Source: Polaromonas sp.
Lineage (GTDB): Bacteria > Pseudomonadota > Gammaproteobacteria > Burkholderiales > Burkholderiaceae_C
Length of the DNA: 46,553 bases
Assembly (NCBI GenBank): GCA_013298815.1
Contig: JAAFJF010000022.1
Coordinates: forward strand, 1 to 46,553
Direction: 5' to 3'
Below, one piece after another: positions 15,940-23,886 of the stretch (the first letter of the stretch is position 1; each line of letters opens with the position of its first letter). Made by a program: the position numbers and the translations under genes. The notes under the pieces were generated by a model. The model was not told where the DNA came from, ran no database searches, and saw nothing but the letters and a program-made list of their open reading frames with translations.

Positions 15940-16489
15940 CCGCATCTGGACTTGCGATACCCACCCGCTGAATCCCCTGCCCCTTCACCCCCTCCAACCT
16001 CTCCGCGCTAACAAGTTGAGGTGCAATCTCCTCCAACGGCACCAAAACAAACGCGCGCTGCCACATGCGGGGGTGCGGAACTGTCAAGGTTTCGGTTTGA
16101 ATTTGTGCATCTCCGTACAGCAGAATATCCAAATCTAGCGTACGAGGGGCGTTCAAGTAGGGGCGGTTTCTGCCTGCTTTTTGCTCTATTTTTTGTAGCT
16201 GCTCAAGCAATAAATACGCCGTCTGGTGGCATATTATCTCTACTACAGCGTTGATGTAATCTGGACTTTTGAGAGCGCCTGGGAGCGACTCCATCGCTGC
16301 CGTTTTGTAGAGGGATGATTTCTTGGTGACTTGGGTTTGGGGCAAGTCGTTGATGGCTTGGATGGCGTCCAAAACCGTTTGAGCGGCGTTGCCTAGGTTG
16401 GCGCCTAGGGCGATGTAGGCAACGACTGGGCTTGAGGGATGGATTCCCGCCTGCGCGGGAATGACGGCCTTGGTGTCGGCCTTGGTCAT
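15932..16489 (-). CDS. folK: 6-hydroxymethyl-7,8-dihydropterin pyrophosphokinase FolK
   Basis: FolK (HPPK) transfers pyrophosphate from ATP to hydroxymethyl-dihydropterin in folate synthesis. The 185-aa protein has YIALGANLGN near the start, SSLYKTAAM, and the signature APRTLDLDILLYGD followed by VPHPRMWQRAFVLVPLEEIAP. The first about 20 residues (including AVIPAQAGIHPS) are not part of the fold and come from a REP-like hairpin inserted at the 5' end of the gene (16443-16467). No start codon lies between that insert and YIALGANLG, so the extension is probably translated. A dispersed repeat encodes residues about 87-102. It follows pcnB by 3 bp, a known conserved operon. Confidence 0.93.
   Translation of the reverse strand: MTKADTKAVIPAQAGIHPSSPVVAYIALGANLGNAAQTVLDAIQAINDLPQTQVTKKSSLYKTAAMESLPGALKSPDYINAVVEIICHQTAYLLLEQLQKIEQKAGRNRPYLNAPRTLDLDILLYGDAQIQTETLTVPHPRMWQRAFVLVPLEEIAPQLVSAERLEGVKGQGIQRVGIASPDAVS
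16184..16230 (+). repeat. Dispersed 'TAGCTGCT' repeat, copy 6 (inside folK)
   Basis: CTCTATTTTTTGTAGC, then TGCTCAAGCAATAAATACGC, then CGTCTGGTGGCATATT. It lies antisense to folK and encodes ICHQTAYLLLEQLQKIE in a frame different from that used in copies 1, 3, 4 and 5. Confidence 0.7.
16443..16467. repeat. REP-like hairpin inside the folK N-terminus
   Basis: ATTCCCGCCTGCGCGGGAAT then GACGG is nearly identical to the copy at 5801-5825. Here it is translated on the minus strand as VIPAQAGI near the FolK start (residues about 8-16). Confidence 0.85.
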
Positions 16490-16492
16490 TTG

Positions 16493-18106
16493 CTACTCGC
16501 TCGGCGTGAACGGAGGGTTAGGCACAAACGCTGGATTCGGTTTTTTGGCACCGCCGCGTTTTCTACGGCGGCGCTTTTTAGCTGGGTCGGTGTTGTTCGG
16601 CTCAGCGCCATCGTCGCCTTCTTCTTCGGTTCGCTCTAGGAGGTTATCCAGCGGCGAATCTGCCGATTTTGGCGCGTTTTTAGATGCGGCAGTGCGCGGT
16701 TTGTTTGCCGCTTTCGGCTTGGCGCGTTGCTCTTCGCGCACTTCTGCCACCATGTCTTCGCGCTGCTCGTCGGTGGCGATGCTGAATTCTTGCCACCACT
16801 CGGCCAAAGACTCATCCACCTCACCCGCCACTGCCCGCAGGCGCATGAAGTCGAAGCTGGCTCTAAAGCGGGGTTGGTCAACCATGCCGAAGGGGGTGCT
16901 GCCGACGCGTTTTTCAAAGCGGGGTTGCATCATCCAGATTTCGCGCATGTCAGCGGCCAGTTTGCCACGGCCGGAGACGTCGCCGATGCGGGCGTTGAAG
17001 ACGTCGTCTATCGCCTCTTGCAAAGCGGGGAAGCTGTGCTGGCGTTGGCGCAGACGCGCTGCCCAGCCATCGCGTACATCGGCCCAGAGCACGCAGGCCA
17101 GGAGGAAGCTGGCGACCACGGGTTTGCCTTCACCGACGCGGCGGTCGGTGTCTTCTAGGGCGACGCGAACCAAGGTTTGGTCTGCCCGCTCGACCACCAC
17201 ATCCAGCAGCGGGTAGATGCCAGTGGATAGACCCAGTTCTTTGAGCGTGGTGATGCTGCTTTTGGCATGGCCGGTTTGCAGGAGCTTGAGCATTTCGTCA
17301 AACAAGCGGCTTTGCGGTACGTCGGCCAGCAGCTTTTGCGATGCGACCAACGGCGTGGCGGTTTTAGGCTCTAGCTTGAAGCCCAAAGGCGCTAATTTTG
17401 CGGTAAAACGCACGGCGCGGATGATGCGAACTGGATCTTCGCGGTATCGGGCAGTGGCGTCGCCAATCATGCGAATCACGTGCTTTTTGGCGTCTTTGTA
17501 GCCACCGTGGTAGTCGACGACGATTTGCGTTTCGGGGTCGTAGTACATGGCGTTGATGGTGAAGTCGCGGCGGACGGCGTCTTCTTGCATGGTGCCCCAG
17601 ACGTTGTCGCGCAGCACACGGCCTGAGGAATCAACCGCGTGCTTCATGCCTGCCAGCTCAGATTTGCTGGTTTTTTCGTTGCCTTTGACTTGCTCTGCCG
17701 CGGCGTTGTCCAAATTAGCGCGGAAGGTGGTGACTTCAATCACCTCATGCTCACGGCCACGGCCGTAGACGACGTGGACGATGCGAAAGCGCCGGCCTAT
17801 GATGAAGGCGCGGCGGAACAGATGCTTGACCTGCTCGGGCGTGGCGTCGGTGGCGACGTCGAAATCTTTCGGGCGCAAGCCCACCAGCAGGTCGCGCACT
17901 GCGCCGCCGACTATGTAGGCTTCGAATCCCGCGTTTTTGAGGACGTGCACTACATCGCGCGCACGGTCGTCCACTAGATGATTGTCAATGCCATGCGTGG
18001 CCACGCCAATGTCTTCGCGTTTGCCGTAGTTTGTTTTTTTAGCTTTGACGACTGCTGAGCCGTCTTCAGACTTGCCGAGTAGCTTGTTGATGAATTTTTT
18101 AATCAT
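16493..18106 (-). CDS. pcnB: Poly(A) polymerase I
   Basis: PcnB adds poly(A) tails to RNA 3' ends and so speeds their decay. The 537-aa protein shows the nucleotidyltransferase motif YIVGGAVRDLLVGLRPKDFD with the catalytic DFD, followed by FRIVHVVYG and the RRDFTINAMYYDP and DPVRIIRAVRFTAKL segments typical of poly(A) polymerases and CCA-adding enzymes. The length and the basic C-terminal tail (PAKKRRRRKRGGAKK) favour PcnB over the shorter CCA enzyme. folK follows after 3 bp in one operon. Confidence 0.94.
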   Translation of the reverse strand: MIKKFINKLLGKSEDGSAVVKAKKTNYGKREDIGVATHGIDNHLVDDRARDVVHVLKNAGFEAYIVGGAVRDLLVGLRPKDFDVATDATPEQVKHLFRRAFIIGRRFRIVHVVYGRGREHEVIEVTTFRANLDNAAAEQVKGNEKTSKSELAGMKHAVDSSGRVLRDNVWGTMQEDAVRRDFTINAMYYDPETQIVVDYHGGYKDAKKHVIRMIGDATARYREDPVRIIRAVRFTAKLAPLGFKLEPKTATPLVASQKLLADVPQSRLFDEMLKLLQTGHAKSSITTLKELGLSTGIYPLLDVVVERADQTLVRVALEDTDRRVGEGKPVVASFLLACVLWADVRDGWAARLRQRQHSFPALQEAIDDVFNARIGDVSGRGKLAADMREIWMMQPRFEKRVGSTPFGMVDQPRFRASFDFMRLRAVAGEVDESLAEWWQEFSIATDEQREDMVAEVREEQRAKPKAANKPRTAASKNAPKSADSPLDNLLERTEEEGDDGAEPNNTDPAKKRRRRKRGGAKKPNPAFVPNPPFTPSE

Positions 18107-18141
18107 ATTTACCTATTGAACCCTGATTATCTCTTAAAGCA

Positions 18142-18822
18142 CTAGGTAAATAACTCCAAAATCTGCCACCCACGCTCCACCGCAACCGCTCGTAAGCGGG
18201 CGTCGGGGTTGGTGGCGATGGGGACGTTGACCTTCTCCAACAGTGCAATATCGTTGATGGAATCGGTGTAAAACGTGGTGTGGACGTCTTTCCAGCTCAA
18301 ATTTTTAGCTGCCAACCACGCTTCCACACGGGTGACTTTGCCTTCGTGCGCGGAAGGCACGCCTTTAATTTCGCCAGTAATCCAGCCAGAACCGCCAAGA
18401 GAATTATCCTTTTCAAGCTGCACAGCAATCAGCTCATCAATCCCCAAAGCCGCAGCAATCGGGCGAGTGACGAACTCGTTGGTGGCGGTGACGATGATGA
18501 GTTGGTCGCCCGCTGCGCGGTGCTTGGCGATCAAATCAGTCGCCGCTTTTTTGATGGCGGGTTGAATGACGGCTTTCATAAAATCGGCATGTGCAGCGAT
18601 TGATTTTGCTGCGCCTTGGTCTTTGATGGCTTGGGTGGCAAAGCGCACGTACTCAGATATTTTGAGTTCGCCTTTTTTGTATTGCGCGAAAAACTCGTCA
18701 TTGCGTTGTTTGAATTCAACCGGATCAGTCCAACCGATTTGGGTGGTGAATTCGCCCCATGAATAGTCGGAATCTAAGGGTAAGAGGGTGTGATCTAGAT
18801 CGAAAAGTGCGATGTTTATCAT
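18142..18822 (-). CDS. HAD-superfamily phosphatase, SerB-like (HAD-IB)
   Basis: A 226-aa HAD hydrolase with all four motifs: I ALFDLDHTLLPLDSD, II IIVTATNEF, III the lysine in HEGKVTRVEAWL, and IV FYTDSINDIALLEK. The helical cap between motifs I and II is typical of the HAD-IB group, which includes phosphoserine phosphatase and related small-molecule phosphatases. The substrate is not certain. It lies upstream of pcnB on the same strand (35 bp apart), in a neighbourhood (hda, HAD phosphatase, pcnB, folK) that looks conserved in Burkholderiales; that is from memory. Confidence 0.88.
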   Translation of the reverse strand: MINIALFDLDHTLLPLDSDYSWGEFTTQIGWTDPVEFKQRNDEFFAQYKKGELKISEYVRFATQAIKDQGAAKSIAAHADFMKAVIQPAIKKAATDLIAKHRAAGDQLIIVTATNEFVTRPIAAALGIDELIAVQLEKDNSLGGSGWITGEIKGVPSAHEGKVTRVEAWLAAKNLSWKDVHTTFYTDSINDIALLEKVNVPIATNPDARLRAVAVERGWQILELFT

Positions 18823-18862
18823 GGAGAACGAGGAGAAATTTGGGGAAATTGGGAGAATTTTT

Positions 18863-18916
18863 ACTATTATTTTTATAGCTGCTTAGGCAACAAATACGCT
18901 GGCTAGAGGCGTATTT
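18863..18916 (+). repeat. Dispersed 'TAGCTGCT' repeat, copy 7 (intergenic)
   Basis: ACTATTATTTTTATAGC, then TGCTTAGGCAACAAATACGC, then TGGCTAGAGGCGTATTT. This is one of the most complete copies. It lies between hda and the HAD phosphatase gene. Next to it, at about 18934-18982, the motif CTTTnAACC recurs three times up to the hda stop. Confidence 0.88.
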
Positions 18917-18975
18917 GGCATATATATTTGGGTTTTTAACCTACTTTAAGCGCTTTTAACCACTTTAAACCGCTT

Positions 18976-19674
18976 TCAACCATTGTCCATCATCGATTTG
19001 ATCAATGGCACAGTGATTGATTTTTTTGACTGCAAGGCGTAGCCGTCTATCGCGTCCAGCAGCTCCATCAAACTGCCCAAATCGCGGCTGAAGCGGTTGA
19101 GCATGAAATCCATCACCTCATCGCTCAAAAACACACCGCGTGCATCGGCTTCTTTGCGCAGCACGGCGCGGCGTTCGGGCTCAGATAGCACTTGCAGCGC
19201 AAAAACATGGCCCCAGCCCAGGCGGGTACGCAGGTCTTCGCGCAGCATCAAATCTGCGGGCGGTGTGGCTCCTGCCGCCAACACCCAGCGCTGCTGGCCG
19301 GTGCTGGGCGTCATGGCGTTGACAAACCAGTTGAAGGCTGCGTGCTGCTGCTGGGCGGTGTACAAGTGCACATCGTCCATCAGCACAGCTGCCCAAGAGT
19401 CGTCAAAAGCGGGGGGCGTCAAAATGGAGGCATCCAACCAGCCGACGTGGACGCCTTGCTCGCGCAAGGCATGCGCCACAGCTTTGAGCAGGTGCGATTT
19501 GCCGCTGGAGCTGCCACCCCACAAATAGGTGGGAACGGGTGAACGCGTCGGGCTGCTAGCCCACAAATTGAGGTGCTGCAGGGCGGCGGCGTTGGTAGCG
19601 TCAGTTGCGCCGGCGAAAAAATTGGTCAACGTCGGCCCGGTGTGCAGGCCAATATCAAGTGCAATTTGTTTCAT
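18976..19674 (-). CDS. hda: DnaA regulatory inactivator Hda
   Basis: Hda joins the DNA-loaded sliding clamp to DnaA and triggers hydrolysis of DnaA-ATP, which prevents re-initiation. The 232-aa protein starts with MKQIALDIGL, a clamp-binding type N-terminus, and has a DnaA-like AAA+ core: LWGGSSSGKSHLLKA, AVLMDDVHLY and DLRTRLGWGHVFALQVL. The open frame could begin at a TTG at 19713 overlapping the previous stop, but the ATG at 19674 matches the family. It lies directly downstream of the AI-2E permease gene. Confidence 0.92.
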   Translation of the reverse strand: MKQIALDIGLHTGPTLTNFFAGATDATNAAALQHLNLWASSPTRSPVPTYLWGGSSSGKSHLLKAVAHALREQGVHVGWLDASILTPPAFDDSWAAVLMDDVHLYTAQQQHAAFNWFVNAMTPSTGQQRWVLAAGATPPADLMLREDLRTRLGWGHVFALQVLSEPERRAVLRKEADARGVFLSDEVMDFMLNRFSRDLGSLMELLDAIDGYALQSKKSITVPLIKSMMDNG

Positions 19675-19709
19675 GGGGTCTATTTTAAAACCAATCAGTT
19701 GAGCTTGGT

Positions 19710-20780
19710 TCAACCTTGATAAAGCTTGCTCGCCATGTAGTTTGCCTGCACTCGCCGCATGGCTACCAGCAGCACCGCGCTGGCCGGCAAAGCAACCAAA
19801 ACGCCCACAAAACCGAACAATTGCCCAAACGCCAACAAAGCAAAAATCACAGCCAAAGGGTGTAAACCAATCCGTTCACCCACAAAGCGTGGCGTTAAGA
19901 AGAAGCTTTCCACCATTTGCCCAAAACCGTAAACAACAGCCACCATGACCAAGGCTTTGATGGACGCAAACTGTAGCAAACCCGACAACAGCGCCAAAAC
20001 CAGCCCCAGCCCAAAGCCTAAATAAGGTACAAACACAGCTAAACCAGTGAAGATGCCAATTGGCCAAGCCAAATCAAGCCCAAACAAGGCCAAACCCACG
20101 CTGTAAAACACCGCCAACGCCAACATCACCAGCAGCTGACCACGCAGGTATTGACCGAGTACGGCATCAGATTCCGTAGTAAAACTGTCAAAAGCTTCAC
20201 GCATACGAGGCGGCACAAAAGCTTGCACGCGCGCGACTAGATTGTCCCAATCGATCAGCAAATAAAACAGCACCACGGGAATCAGCACCACATTACCCAC
20301 AATCGCCAGCGCCACGCTACCGCCTAGCTTGACCGAGGAGAGCACGGATGACACCCCGTCTTCAGCGTTGGTGTTGAGGTATTTCAAGACAAAATCACGA
20401 ACGTGCGCAAAGTCAAAGGTGAACTTGGTACCGAATTGCGCCAAAATTGGTTTTAACCAAACGTGGATATTTTCAAAAAGAACGGGTATTTGTTCTTTTA
20501 GCAAAGGCAATTGCTTGGTCAAAATCGGCACAATCAACAGTAAAACGGCGAGCACAATGACGATAAAACCGAGCTCAACCAACAAAACCGCCACGACACG
20601 AGGCATTTTGCCGCGCAGCAAGGCGTCCAAGCGGTTAACCAGCGGATTGAGCGCATAAGCCAACACGCCAGCAACCACAAACGGTGTCAAAACTGGCCCC
20701 AAGAGCCACAGCAGCAGCACGGTGAGTGTCGCGATGCCTAACCATGTCATAGCCGTTTTTTGAGCGGAGGTAAATTGCAT
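19710..20780 (-). CDS. AI-2E family transporter (PerM type)
   Basis: A membrane protein of 356 aa with the AI-2E/PerM family layout. Membrane segments lie at the start (MTWLGIATLTVLLLWLL, VVAGVLAYALNPLVNRLD), a soluble part follows the third segment, and four or more C-terminal segments follow, including FVPYLGFGLGLVLALLSGLL and the conserved VGERIGLHPLAVIFALLAFG. The upstream frame extends to 20846, but AAGGG lies 8 bases before the ATG at 20780, which is taken as the start. These proteins export small molecules or ions; the cargo here is unknown. The gene order hda / AI-2E / divergent purM is common in Betaproteobacteria. Confidence 0.9.
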   Translation of the reverse strand: MQFTSAQKTAMTWLGIATLTVLLLWLLGPVLTPFVVAGVLAYALNPLVNRLDALLRGKMPRVVAVLLVELGFIVIVLAVLLLIVPILTKQLPLLKEQIPVLFENIHVWLKPILAQFGTKFTFDFAHVRDFVLKYLNTNAEDGVSSVLSSVKLGGSVALAIVGNVVLIPVVLFYLLIDWDNLVARVQAFVPPRMREAFDSFTTESDAVLGQYLRGQLLVMLALAVFYSVGLALFGLDLAWPIGIFTGLAVFVPYLGFGLGLVLALLSGLLQFASIKALVMVAVVYGFGQMVESFFLTPRFVGERIGLHPLAVIFALLAFGQLFGFVGVLVALPASAVLLVAMRRVQANYMASKLYQG

Positions 20781-20873
20781 AGTAAAAACCCTTAAAATCA
20801 GAGCAAATTCTAGTCTGTAGAGGCCTGAATAGTCTAAAACTCCCAAAACACCCCAAATTTCATTTCCCGTACC

Positions 20874-21965
20874 ATGACCACTCCTCCAACAGCACTCTCA
20901 GCTTCTCCTCTCAGCTACAAAGATGCTGGTGTTGACATTGACGCGGGCGACGCCCTGATCGAACGCATCAAACCGTTTGCAAAAAAGACCATGCGAGACG
21001 GCGTGCTGGCTGGCATTGGCGGCTTTGGTGCACTGTTTGAGGTGTCCAAAAAATTCAAAGAACCGGTTTTGGTCAGCGGAACCGATGGCGTGGGCACCAA
21101 GTTGAAATTGGCTTTTGAGTGGCAAATGCACGACACCGTGGGCATCGACTTGGTCGCCATGAGCGTCAACGACGTGCTGGTGCAAGGCGCTGAGCCGTTG
21201 TTCTTTTTAGATTATTTCGCCTGTGGCAAGCTGCACATCGACACCGCTGCGGCTGTGATTCAAGGCATCGCCAAGGGCTGCGAGCTGTCTGGCTGCGCCT
21301 TAATCGGCGGCGAAACCGCTGAAATGCCGGGCATGTACCCCGCTGGCGAATACGATTTGGCCGGTTTTGCCGTCGGCGCGGTTGAAAAAGCAAACATCCT
21401 GACCGGTGCCTCTATTGTCGCAGGCGACGTGGTGTTGGGTTTGAAGAGCAACGGCGTGCATTCCAACGGTTTCAGCCTTGTGCGCAAGTGCATAGAACGC
21501 GCAGAAGCTGCAGGTAACATCCCCGCCACGCTGGACGGCCAACCCTTCAAACAAGCCGTCATGGCTCCGACCCGCTTGTACGTGCTCAACGTGCTCAAAG
21601 CCTTGGCGGCACATCCGCTGAACACGACAGCCGATGGCAAAACCTCTGGAATTAAGGCGCTAGCCCACATCACCGGCGGCGGTTTGCTAGAAAACATCCC
21701 CCGCGTCCTGCCTAAAGGCATGGCCGCGCACCTGACCAAAGGCAGCTGGCCGCAAACCGAGCTGTTCGCCTGGCTCCAAGCCACAGCCGGTATCGACGAT
21801 ATCGAAATGAACCGCACCTTCAACAACGGCATCGGCATGGTGGTCGTCGTAGACGCCGCCAGTGCAGCCGCTGTGGCGCAGACTTTACGTGATTTGGGTG
21901 AAACCGTCTTTGAAATTGGTGCGATTGCACCGCAGGGTACGGGTGCGGCGGTTGTGGTTGGTTAA
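20874..21965 (+). CDS. purM: Phosphoribosylformylglycinamidine cyclo-ligase PurM
   Basis: PurM (AIR synthetase) closes the imidazole ring in purine synthesis using ATP. The 363-aa protein has [20 protein letters not shown] at the start, [24 protein letters not shown] and [22 protein letters not shown]. Also present are [31 protein letters not shown] and [16 protein letters not shown]. Length and motifs are complete. It diverges from the AI-2E gene across 93 bp, and a dispersed repeat follows the stop. Confidence 0.96.
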   Translation: MTTPPTALSASPLSYKDAGVDIDAGDALIERIKPFAKKTMRDGVLAGIGGFGALFEVSKKFKEPVLVSGTDGVGTKLKLAFEWQMHDTVGIDLVAMSVNDVLVQGAEPLFFLDYFACGKLHIDTAAAVIQGIAKGCELSGCALIGGETAEMPGMYPAGEYDLAGFAVGAVEKANILTGASIVAGDVVLGLKSNGVHSNGFSLVRKCIERAEAAGNIPATLDGQPFKQAVMAPTRLYVLNVLKALAAHPLNTTADGKTSGIKALAHITGGGLLENIPRVLPKGMAAHLTKGSWPQTELFAWLQATAGIDDIEMNRTFNNGIGMVVVVDAASAAAVAQTLRDLGETVFEIGAIAPQGTGAAVVVG

Positions 21966-21996
21966 ACTGCCAATTTATCCTTCAAATAAGCGTTCA

Positions 21997-22037
21997 TCCG
22001 GCGTATTTACTGCCTAAGCAGCTATATTTTTCATAGT
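21997..22037 (-). repeat. Dispersed 'TAGCTGCT' repeat, copy 8 (intergenic)
   Basis: Read on the minus strand: ACTATGAAAAATATAGC, TGCTTAGGCAGTAAATACGC, CGG. It lies between purM and the small membrane protein gene, in the same orientation as copy 9. Confidence 0.87.
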
Positions 22038-22082
22038 AAAAAACAGCTTTGTTGCATCTATATTGTTGTTTTTGAGTAAATT

Positions 22083-22559
22083 ATGCGAATCTTGTTGGCA
22101 CAAATCGCGGCAATCTTAGTGCAACCCGCAATTTTGTTTTTACGCTTTCTGCCCGATTATCTTCTGGCTCCATCGCCCCAGTCTTTTCCTAGCGGCATAG
22201 GTAGTTTTTTAATATTTGTTCTTATTTTTGCAGCAGGAGCAGTATTTTTTTTAGGAATACCTATATTTATTTTGCTACGCAAATTTAATCGTGATAGCTG
22301 GTTCTCTCTGGGAATTTCAGGTTTTTTACTCAGCGCCGTACCAGTTGCATTTTTTTGGCCTCAACAAATTGAGGGTTACTCAGCTAGTTCGAACTGGCAT
22401 GGTAAATTTATAAATACTTACATCGAAGGTTTGCCGACCAATCACGCATGGTTCATATATTTTGAAAATATATTTTTTTATGGACTTCACGGTTTAATCG
22501 GTGCTCTTGTCTTCTATGCGGTTTGGCGAAGACTAGATAAGCGCAATAAATTCATTTAA
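22083..22559 (+). CDS. Hypothetical four-segment membrane protein
   Basis: I do not recognise this 158-aa protein. Hydrophobic segments lie at about residues 3-25, 40-66, 76-94 and 130-150, so four membrane spans are likely. A Trp- and Asn-rich loop (EGYSASSNWHGKFINTYIEG) lies between the third and fourth. The gene is AT-rich compared with purM and sits between two dispersed repeats in the same orientation (21997-22037 and 22571-22621), followed by a toxin-antitoxin pair. It may be a local acquisition. Confidence 0.6.
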   Translation: MRILLAQIAAILVQPAILFLRFLPDYLLAPSPQSFPSGIGSFLIFVLIFAAGAVFFLGIPIFILLRKFNRDSWFSLGISGFLLSAVPVAFFWPQQIEGYSASSNWHGKFINTYIEGLPTNHAWFIYFENIFFYGLHGLIGALVFYAVWRRLDKRNKFI

Positions 22560-22570
22560 TAACAGGATAA

Positions 22571-22621
22571 ATTCGCCTCTAGCCGGCGTATTTATTGCCT
22601 AAGCAGCCATAAATAATATGG
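22571..22621 (-). repeat. Dispersed 'TAGCTGCT' repeat, copy 9 (intergenic)
   Basis: Read on the minus strand: CCATATTATTTATGGC, TGCTTAGGCAATAAATACGC, CGGCTAGAGGCGAAT. This is the best match to the consensus. The hairpin arm has changed together with its partner (ATGGC against GCCAT), which supports selection for base pairing. It lies just past the end of yoeB. Confidence 0.88.
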
Positions 22622-22629
22622 CAGACTTC

Positions 22630-22896
22630 CTAATCATCGTAGTGCCCACGGCAAGCTATGACGTCTAAATCAATGTCATCAACGGCGTAAACCAGTCGAT
22701 TTACTTCATCAATACGACGTGACCAGTAGCCAGATAGGTTGCCCAAAAGTGGTTCAGGTTTTCCTATGCCTTCAAAAGGATCGCGCCGGGCTGCTTCTAT
22801 AAGCAAATTGATGCGCTTTAGCGTTTTTCTATCCTGACCTTGCCAATAGGTGTAATCTTCCCACGCGGCGGGGGTGAACCGAATTGACAGGCTCAA
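22630..22896 (-). CDS. yoeB: YoeB-type toxin mRNA interferase
   Basis: YoeB is a ribosome-dependent mRNA endonuclease of the RelE fold. The 88-aa protein aligns along its full length with YoeB (WEDYTYWQGQD, DPFEGIGKPEPLLGNLSGYW, RRIDEVNRLVYAV). The catalytic residues Glu48, Arg67, His85 and Tyr86 correspond to E46, R65, H83 and Y84 of E. coli YoeB. The start overlaps the antitoxin stop by 4 bp, so toxin synthesis is coupled to antitoxin synthesis. Confidence 0.94.
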   Translation of the reverse strand: MSLSIRFTPAAWEDYTYWQGQDRKTLKRINLLIEAARRDPFEGIGKPEPLLGNLSGYWSRRIDEVNRLVYAVDDIDLDVIACRGHYDD

Positions 22897-23147
22897 GTTT
22901 GTATCAATTCGCGACGAACAGCTTTACCCGCTTTGTGCTGCGCTATCGATTTAGCAAGATGCGCAGCATTGGCGGGGCTAGACAAGAGGTGCAGGGTTTC
23001 AGCCATGCTTTGAAAGTAAGCCAGAGACATGACAACGGCATCTTCCGCGTCGCGGCGGGTGATGATGGTGTAGTCGGCGTCGTCGATCACGCCGTCTAAG
23101 ACTGTTTTTAAGCCGTTACGGGCTTCGGTGTAGCTGACGACTTTCAT
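22893..23147 (-). CDS. yefM: YefM-type antitoxin (Phd/YefM family)
   Basis: The 84-aa antitoxin has the Phd/YefM N-terminal DNA-binding domain (VSYTEARNGLKTVLDGVIDD, TIITRRDAEDAVVMSLAYFQ). A C-terminal segment binds and blocks YoeB. It is the first gene of the pair. Upstream, a TGTACA at 23189-23194 inside a larger inverted repeat is the expected site for self-repression by the YefM-YoeB complex. Confidence 0.94.
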   Translation of the reverse strand: MKVVSYTEARNGLKTVLDGVIDDADYTIITRRDAEDAVVMSLAYFQSMAETLHLLSSPANAAHLAKSIAQHKAGKAVRRELIQT

Positions 23148-23175
23148 GGTTTAGTTCCTAAATTAACGTTATAAG

Positions 23176-23206
23176 TTGTCCAATATATTGTACATATTAT
23201 AGACAA
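23176..23206. promoter_or_regulatory. Probable YefM-YoeB operator
   Basis: The region holds TTGTC, TATTGTACATATTAT and GACAA, symmetric around a central TGTACA (23189-23194). YefM of E. coli recognises palindromes with a TGTACA core, so this is the likely autoregulation site. It is AT-rich and overlaps the expected promoter. Confidence 0.6.
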
Positions 23207-23233
23207 TAACGCAAAATCGCCAAGCAGGCCAAA

Positions 23234-23878
23234 TTACCAAACAGCAGTTAATTGCCCCGCCGCCAAACGAACCCCTCGGTTCGCCATCGCTCTTGCCTCT
23301 AGCTCATCGTGCGTCACCATCAGCGCAGCGATGCCCATATTGGTGATGTGTTGCTTGAACTCATCCCGTAAAGACTGACGCAGTTCCGCGTCTAGAGCGG
23401 AAAACGGCTCGTCCAGCAGCAGCACTTTGGGCTGCGTGATCAGCGCCCGCGCGAGCGCCACGCGCTGCTGTTCGCCGCCGGACAGCGTCGTCACCTTATC
23501 CTTCGCATGGGATACCAAGTTGAAGCGCGCCAGCATGGCGAGAGCTTGCTCACGGGCTGTTTTTTTACTGAGTTTTTGCTCAATCAAACCAAAAGCCACA
23601 TTATCTAAAACGTTCAAATGGGGAAACAGGGCGAAGTCTTGAAACATCAGCGCGAAATGGCGTTTTTCTGGGGGGAGTTGGGTGATGTCTTGCTGGTCAA
23701 AAAAGACTTGTCCGGCATCTGCCAGCTCTAAGCCCGCCACAATTTTCAGCAAAGTGCTTTTACCTGCGCCCGAAGCTCCCAGCAGCGCCACAATCTCGCC
23801 GCGCGACACGCTTAGGCTGAGCTGGTCGGCCAAAAATCGGTTCTCGTAGCCTTTGCTGATATTTTTTAATTCAAGCAT
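23234..23878 (-). CDS. thiQ: Thiamine ABC transporter, ATP-binding protein ThiQ
   Basis: The 214-aa ATPase drives uptake of thiamine or its phosphates. Walker A is LLGASGAGKSTLLKIV, the signature is TLSGGEQQRVALARAL, Walker B is VLLLDEPFSALD and the switch His is in MVTHDELEA. An AGGA overlapping the thiP stop serves as its ribosome site. It is the last gene of thiBPQ. Assignment to thiamine rests on the operon and the TPP riboswitch. Confidence 0.93.
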   Translation of the reverse strand: MLELKNISKGYENRFLADQLSLSVSRGEIVALLGASGAGKSTLLKIVAGLELADAGQVFFDQQDITQLPPEKRHFALMFQDFALFPHLNVLDNVAFGLIEQKLSKKTAREQALAMLARFNLVSHAKDKVTTLSGGEQQRVALARALITQPKVLLLDEPFSALDAELRQSLRDEFKQHITNMGIAALMVTHDELEARAMANRGVRLAAGQLTAVW

Positions 23879-23886
23879 ACGGCATC

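Noticed and set aside
19675-19713. TTG start for Hda overlapping the AI-2E stop
   Set aside because: The ATG at 19674 gives the expected Hda N-terminus with the clamp-binding residues close to the start.
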